Positions 6,145 through 8,555 of a stretch of 8,555 bases of DNA are shown piece after piece (the stretch's first letter is position 1; the number at the start of each line of letters is the position of its first letter). The position numbers were made by a program, and so were the translations under genes. This stretch comes from Gammaproteobacteria bacterium (GTDB lineage: Bacteria; Gemmatimonadota; Gemmatimonadetes; Longimicrobiales; Gaopeijiaceae): NCBI GenBank assembly GCA_009843625.1, contig VYDD01000496.1, positions 1 to 8,555 on the forward strand, given 5' to 3'. The notes beneath the pieces were generated by a model. The model did not search any database. It worked only from the letters and a program-made list of their open reading frames with translations, and was not told the DNA's origin.

Positions 6145-6740
6145 TCAGCCGGCTGCACGGGGTTCTGCTCGAGCAGGACATGGATTCGGTCGAGGTGGAG
6201 ACCGCGGGCGGCGTCGTCTACCAGGTTCACGTGCCGGCCACGGTGGCGGGACGCCTGCCGCCCTCCGGCGAGCAGGTGCGGCTGCGCACGGTGCAGGTCG
6301 TGCGCGACGATTCGGTCGCCCTGTACGGCTTCCTGGAAGTCCACGAGCGCGACATGTTCCAGCGCCTGCTGGGGACGACCGGGGTCGGCGCCAAGCTGGC
6401 GCGCGAGATGCTCTCGACCTATTCCGCCCGGCGTCTGGCACAGGCTCTCGCCAACAAGGAGACGGCCGTGCTCACCCGCGTGAGCGGGGTGGGAAAGAAG
6501 ACGGCCGAATTGCTCATCCTCAGGCTCAGCGACAAGGTGCGCGACCTCGCGCTGGCCCCGGCCGGGGGCGAGGCGGCGCCTCACGGCGCACGGGAGGCGG
6601 TCAACGCGCTCATGGCTCTGGGGTACTCCTTCGCGCAGGCGGACGAAGCCGTTCGCGGCGTGACGGCCGGCGGAGGCGCGGGAGAGGAGATGAAGACCGA
6701 GGAACTGATCCGGAGGGCGCTGGAGCGCATTGGCCGGTGA
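6141..6740 (+). CDS. ruvA: Holliday junction branch migration complex subunit RuvA
   Basis: RuvA tetramers bind four-way junctions and load the RuvB motors. The 199-residue product has the N-terminal OB-fold domain, in which D56 and D57 of VVRDDSVALYGF fit the acidic pin that separates strands. Two helix-hairpin-helix motifs follow, TGVGAKLA (80-87) and SGVGKKTAELL (from 115). A flexible Gly/Ala-rich linker (about 138-148) leads to the C-terminal RuvB-binding three-helix domain, ending KTEELIRRALERIGR. Length is normal for the family. The ATG overlaps the ruvC stop (ATGA), and the TGA stop overlaps the ruvB GTG (GTGA). No separate Shine-Dalgarno is evident, which fits coupled translation in a ruvCAB operon. 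Confidence 0.97.
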   Translation: MISRLHGVLLEQDMDSVEVETAGGVVYQVHVPATVAGRLPPSGEQVRLRTVQVVRDDSVALYGFLEVHERDMFQRLLGTTGVGAKLAREMLSTYSARRLAQALANKETAVLTRVSGVGKKTAELLILRLSDKVRDLALAPAGGEAAPHGAREAVNALMALGYSFAQADEAVRGVTAGGGAGEEMKTEELIRRALERIGR

Positions 6741-7801
6741 CGGATCGCTACGACGTGACCACGCCCCGTGAGCTCTCCGGGGAGGGTGGTGCGGAGCTGT
6801 CCCTGCGCCCGGACAGCCTCGCCGAGTGCATCGGCCAGGCAAAGGTCAAGGAGACGCTCTCGATCGCGATCGCGGCTGCCCGCAGGAGGGGCGACGCGCT
6901 CGACCACGTGCTCTTCCACGGGCCTCCGGGGCTCGGCAAGACCACGCTGGCGATGGTGCTCGCCTCGGAAATGGGGGTCGGGGTCAAGATGACCTCCGGG
7001 CCGGTGCTGGAGAAGCCGGGCGACCTGGTGAGCATCCTCACCAACCTGAACGCCCGGGACATCCTCTTCATCGACGAGATCCATCGGCTGCGGCCCATCG
7101 TCGAGGAGTTCCTCTACCCCGCCATGGAGGATTTCCGCGTCGAGATCCGGCTCTCCGACGGACCGGCGGCGCGCACCGTCACCATGCAGATCGAGCGCTT
7201 CACCCTGGTGGGCGCCACGACCCGCTTCGGGCTGCTCACGGAACCGATGCGCGCGCGTTTCGGGATGGTCGAGCGGCTCGACTTCTACCGGCCCGAGGAG
7301 CTGACCCGGGTGGTTCAGCGGAGCGCGGACATCCTGGGGGTGGACACGACGGAAGAGGGCACCTTCGAGCTGGCGCGTCGCGCTCGGGGCACCCCCCGGG
7401 TGGCCAACCGGCTGCTGCGGCGGCTGCGGGACTACGCCGAGGTGCGCGCCGACAGCGTGATCAGCGGCGAGGTCGCGCGCGCGGGGCTCCGGCTGCTCGA
7501 GGTGGACGAGTACGGGATGGACGAGATGGATGCGCGCGTGCTGCGCACCATCATCGAGAAGTTCGGCGGGGGCCCGGTGGGGCTGGCTTCCCTGGCGGTG
7601 GCGCTGAGCGAGGACGAGGGAACCCTGGAGGAGGTCTACGAGCCGTTTCTGATCCAGAACGGCTTTCTGGAGCGCACCCCGCGCGGGCGCAAGACCACGG
7701 AGCGCGCCCACCGGCGGTTCGGCCATCCATCGGCCGGGAAGGAGGGGCGCTCGGACGCCGGCCCGGCCGGAGATGGCCAGTCGTCGTTCTTCCGGTCATG
7801 A
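6737..7801 (+). CDS. ruvB: Holliday junction branch migration ATPase RuvB
   Basis: RuvB is the hexameric AAA+ motor that drives branch migration with RuvA. The 354-residue protein shows Walker A GPPGLGKTT (62-70), Walker B ILFIDEIHRL (109-118), sensor 1 GATTRFGLL, and the arginine-finger region PMRARFG (170-176). The sensor-2 segment RGTPRVANRLLRRLRDYA and a C-terminal winged-helix domain follow, with GGPVGLASLA and EPFLIQNGFLERTPRGR. It is somewhat longer than E. coli RuvB (336 residues) because of a Gly/Ser/Asp-rich tail ending QSSFFRS. QSSFF (348-352) loosely resembles a sliding-clamp-binding peptide; this is speculative. The GTG start overlaps the ruvA stop and the TGA stop overlaps the queA ATG. 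Confidence 0.97.
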   Translation: MTDRYDVTTPRELSGEGGAELSLRPDSLAECIGQAKVKETLSIAIAAARRRGDALDHVLFHGPPGLGKTTLAMVLASEMGVGVKMTSGPVLEKPGDLVSILTNLNARDILFIDEIHRLRPIVEEFLYPAMEDFRVEIRLSDGPAARTVTMQIERFTLVGATTRFGLLTEPMRARFGMVERLDFYRPEELTRVVQRSADILGVDTTEEGTFELARRARGTPRVANRLLRRLRDYAEVRADSVISGEVARAGLRLLEVDEYGMDEMDARVLRTIIEKFGGGPVGLASLAVALSEDEGTLEEVYEPFLIQNGFLERTPRGRKTTERAHRRFGHPSAGKEGRSDAGPAGDGQSSFFRS

Positions 7802-8555
7802 AGGCCGGGCGCGACGCCACCCGGGACTTCGGCTACCTCCTCCCCGAAGACCGCATCGCGCGCTACCCGGCAGCGCGGCGCGACCGGAGCCGCCTGCTGG
7901 TCGCGCCCAGATCCGGGGGACCCTTCGAGCATCGGGTGTTCCGCGACCTTCCCGGCCTGATGCGCGCCGGCGACGTCCTGGTGGTGAACGAGTCGCGGGT
8001 GCTCCCCGTGCGCCTGCTGGGAGCCAAGCCGACGGGCGCGCGCGCCGAGGTGTTCCTGCTGCGGCCGCTGGGGGAGGAGCGCCCATCGGACGCGGGTGGC
8101 AACCATGGGCGCGGGCGCCCCGCCGACGGCCACCTTTGGGAGGCGCTGGTGCGGCCCGGCGGCAAGCTCAAGCCCGGGCGCTGCGTGGAGGTCGCCCCCG
8201 ACCTGGTGGTCCACATCGTCGACTCGACCCCCGACCACGGCCGCATCGTGCGCGTCGAGACTCCGCTGCCGGTCGAGGAGGCGCTCGAGCGCCACGGCCG
8301 CGTGCCGCTCCCCCCCTACCTGCGCCGCCCGGACGAGCCGGTGGATCGCGCGCGCTACCAAACGGTGTACGCGCGCACGCCGGGCTCGGTGGCCGCCCCC
8401 ACCGCGGGCCTCCACTTCACCCGCGAGCTGATGGACGGGCTGGAGGCGGGCGGGGTGCGCATCGCGCGCGTCACCCTGCACGTGGGGGTGGCGACCTTCC
8501 GCCCGGCGGGGCCTGCCGCCGGCGACCTGCGCGGTCCCGGGGAGGAGCGCTACCG
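7798..8555 (+). CDS. queA: tRNA preQ1(34) S-adenosylmethionine ribosyltransferase-isomerase QueA (3'-truncated by window)
   Basis: QueA transfers the ribosyl part of SAM to preQ1 at tRNA position 34, giving epoxyqueuosine on the route to queuosine. About 252 of the usual 340-350 residues are in the window and no stop is reached. Diagnostic segments are DFGYLLPEDRIARYP near the N-terminus, RDLPGLMRAGDVLVVNESRVLPVRL, VRPGGKLKPG, PLPPYLRRPDEPVDRARYQT, and GSVAAPTAGLHFT (about 195-207). An insertion of about 20 polar, Gly-rich residues (about 92-112) sits between FLLRPL and LWEALV. The motif usually read as HVGAGTF is HVGVATF here (around 228-234). The ATG overlaps the ruvB stop by 4 bp without a clear Shine-Dalgarno. 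ruvB followed by queA is a common neighbourhood in many bacteria and places this gene in the same operon. Confidence 0.95.
   Translation, partial: MKAGRDATRDFGYLLPEDRIARYPAARRDRSRLLVAPRSGGPFEHRVFRDLPGLMRAGDVLVVNESRVLPVRLLGAKPTGARAEVFLLRPLGEERPSDAGGNHGRGRPADGHLWEALVRPGGKLKPGRCVEVAPDLVVHIVDSTPDHGRIVRVETPLPVEEALERHGRVPLPPYLRRPDEPVDRARYQTVYARTPGSVAAPTAGLHFTRELMDGLEAGGVRIARVTLHVGVATFRPAGPAAGDLRGPGEERY

Noticed and set aside
5386..6842. Antisense open frames opposite ruvC and ruvA.
   Set aside because: Overlapped fully by well-conserved ruvC and ruvA, with Arg/Pro/Ser-rich low-complexity translations.

Overview
The window is a compact, GC-rich (about two thirds G+C by eye) bacterial chromosomal segment. 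All eight recognisable genes lie on the + strand and almost no DNA is non-coding. The codon bias, the gene order of an EF-G-like gene, yebC, ruvC, ruvA, ruvB and queA, and the style of the Ddl and rhomboid proteins suggest a Gemmatimonadota-like or similar high-GC environmental bacterium. That placement is an inference from sequence style and was not tested.

Left part (1-2679): the C-terminal part of a cystathionine beta-synthase with a CBS-domain pair is followed by a complete D-alanine-D-alanine ligase (ddl). The ddl stop overlaps the start of a rhomboid-family membrane protein (ATGA). The rhomboid keeps the GxSA serine and the HxxxN motif, but the expected catalytic histidine of TM6 is glutamine, so it may be a non-proteolytic rhomboid. 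It ends in a Gly/Arg/Ser-rich linker and a small helical domain.

Middle (2680-4853): an 83-bp gap, the longest non-coding stretch here, holds two short GC-rich inverted repeats and a strong Shine-Dalgarno. It leads into a divergent EF-G paralogue of the bacterial EF-G-like type. The ribosome-facing domains look intact, but the G4 guanine-specificity motif (NKxD) reads SMMD.

Right part (4869-8555): yebC, ruvC, ruvA, ruvB and queA (cut by the window end) are tightly packed. ruvC/ruvA, ruvA/ruvB and ruvB/queA have 4-bp stop/start overlaps. A ten-codon mini-ORF overlaps the yebC stop and the ruvC start by 4 bp each, so the whole run could be translationally coupled. RuvA and RuvB form the Holliday-junction branch-migration motor and RuvC is the resolvase. 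YebC, the EF-G paralogue and QueA (queuosine in tRNA) all relate to translation.

I found no RNA genes, mobile elements, CRISPR arrays or long repeats. The content is mostly housekeeping. The items most worth following up are the EF-G paralogue with a missing G4 motif next to yebC, the rhomboid lacking its catalytic histidine, and the mini-ORF junction.
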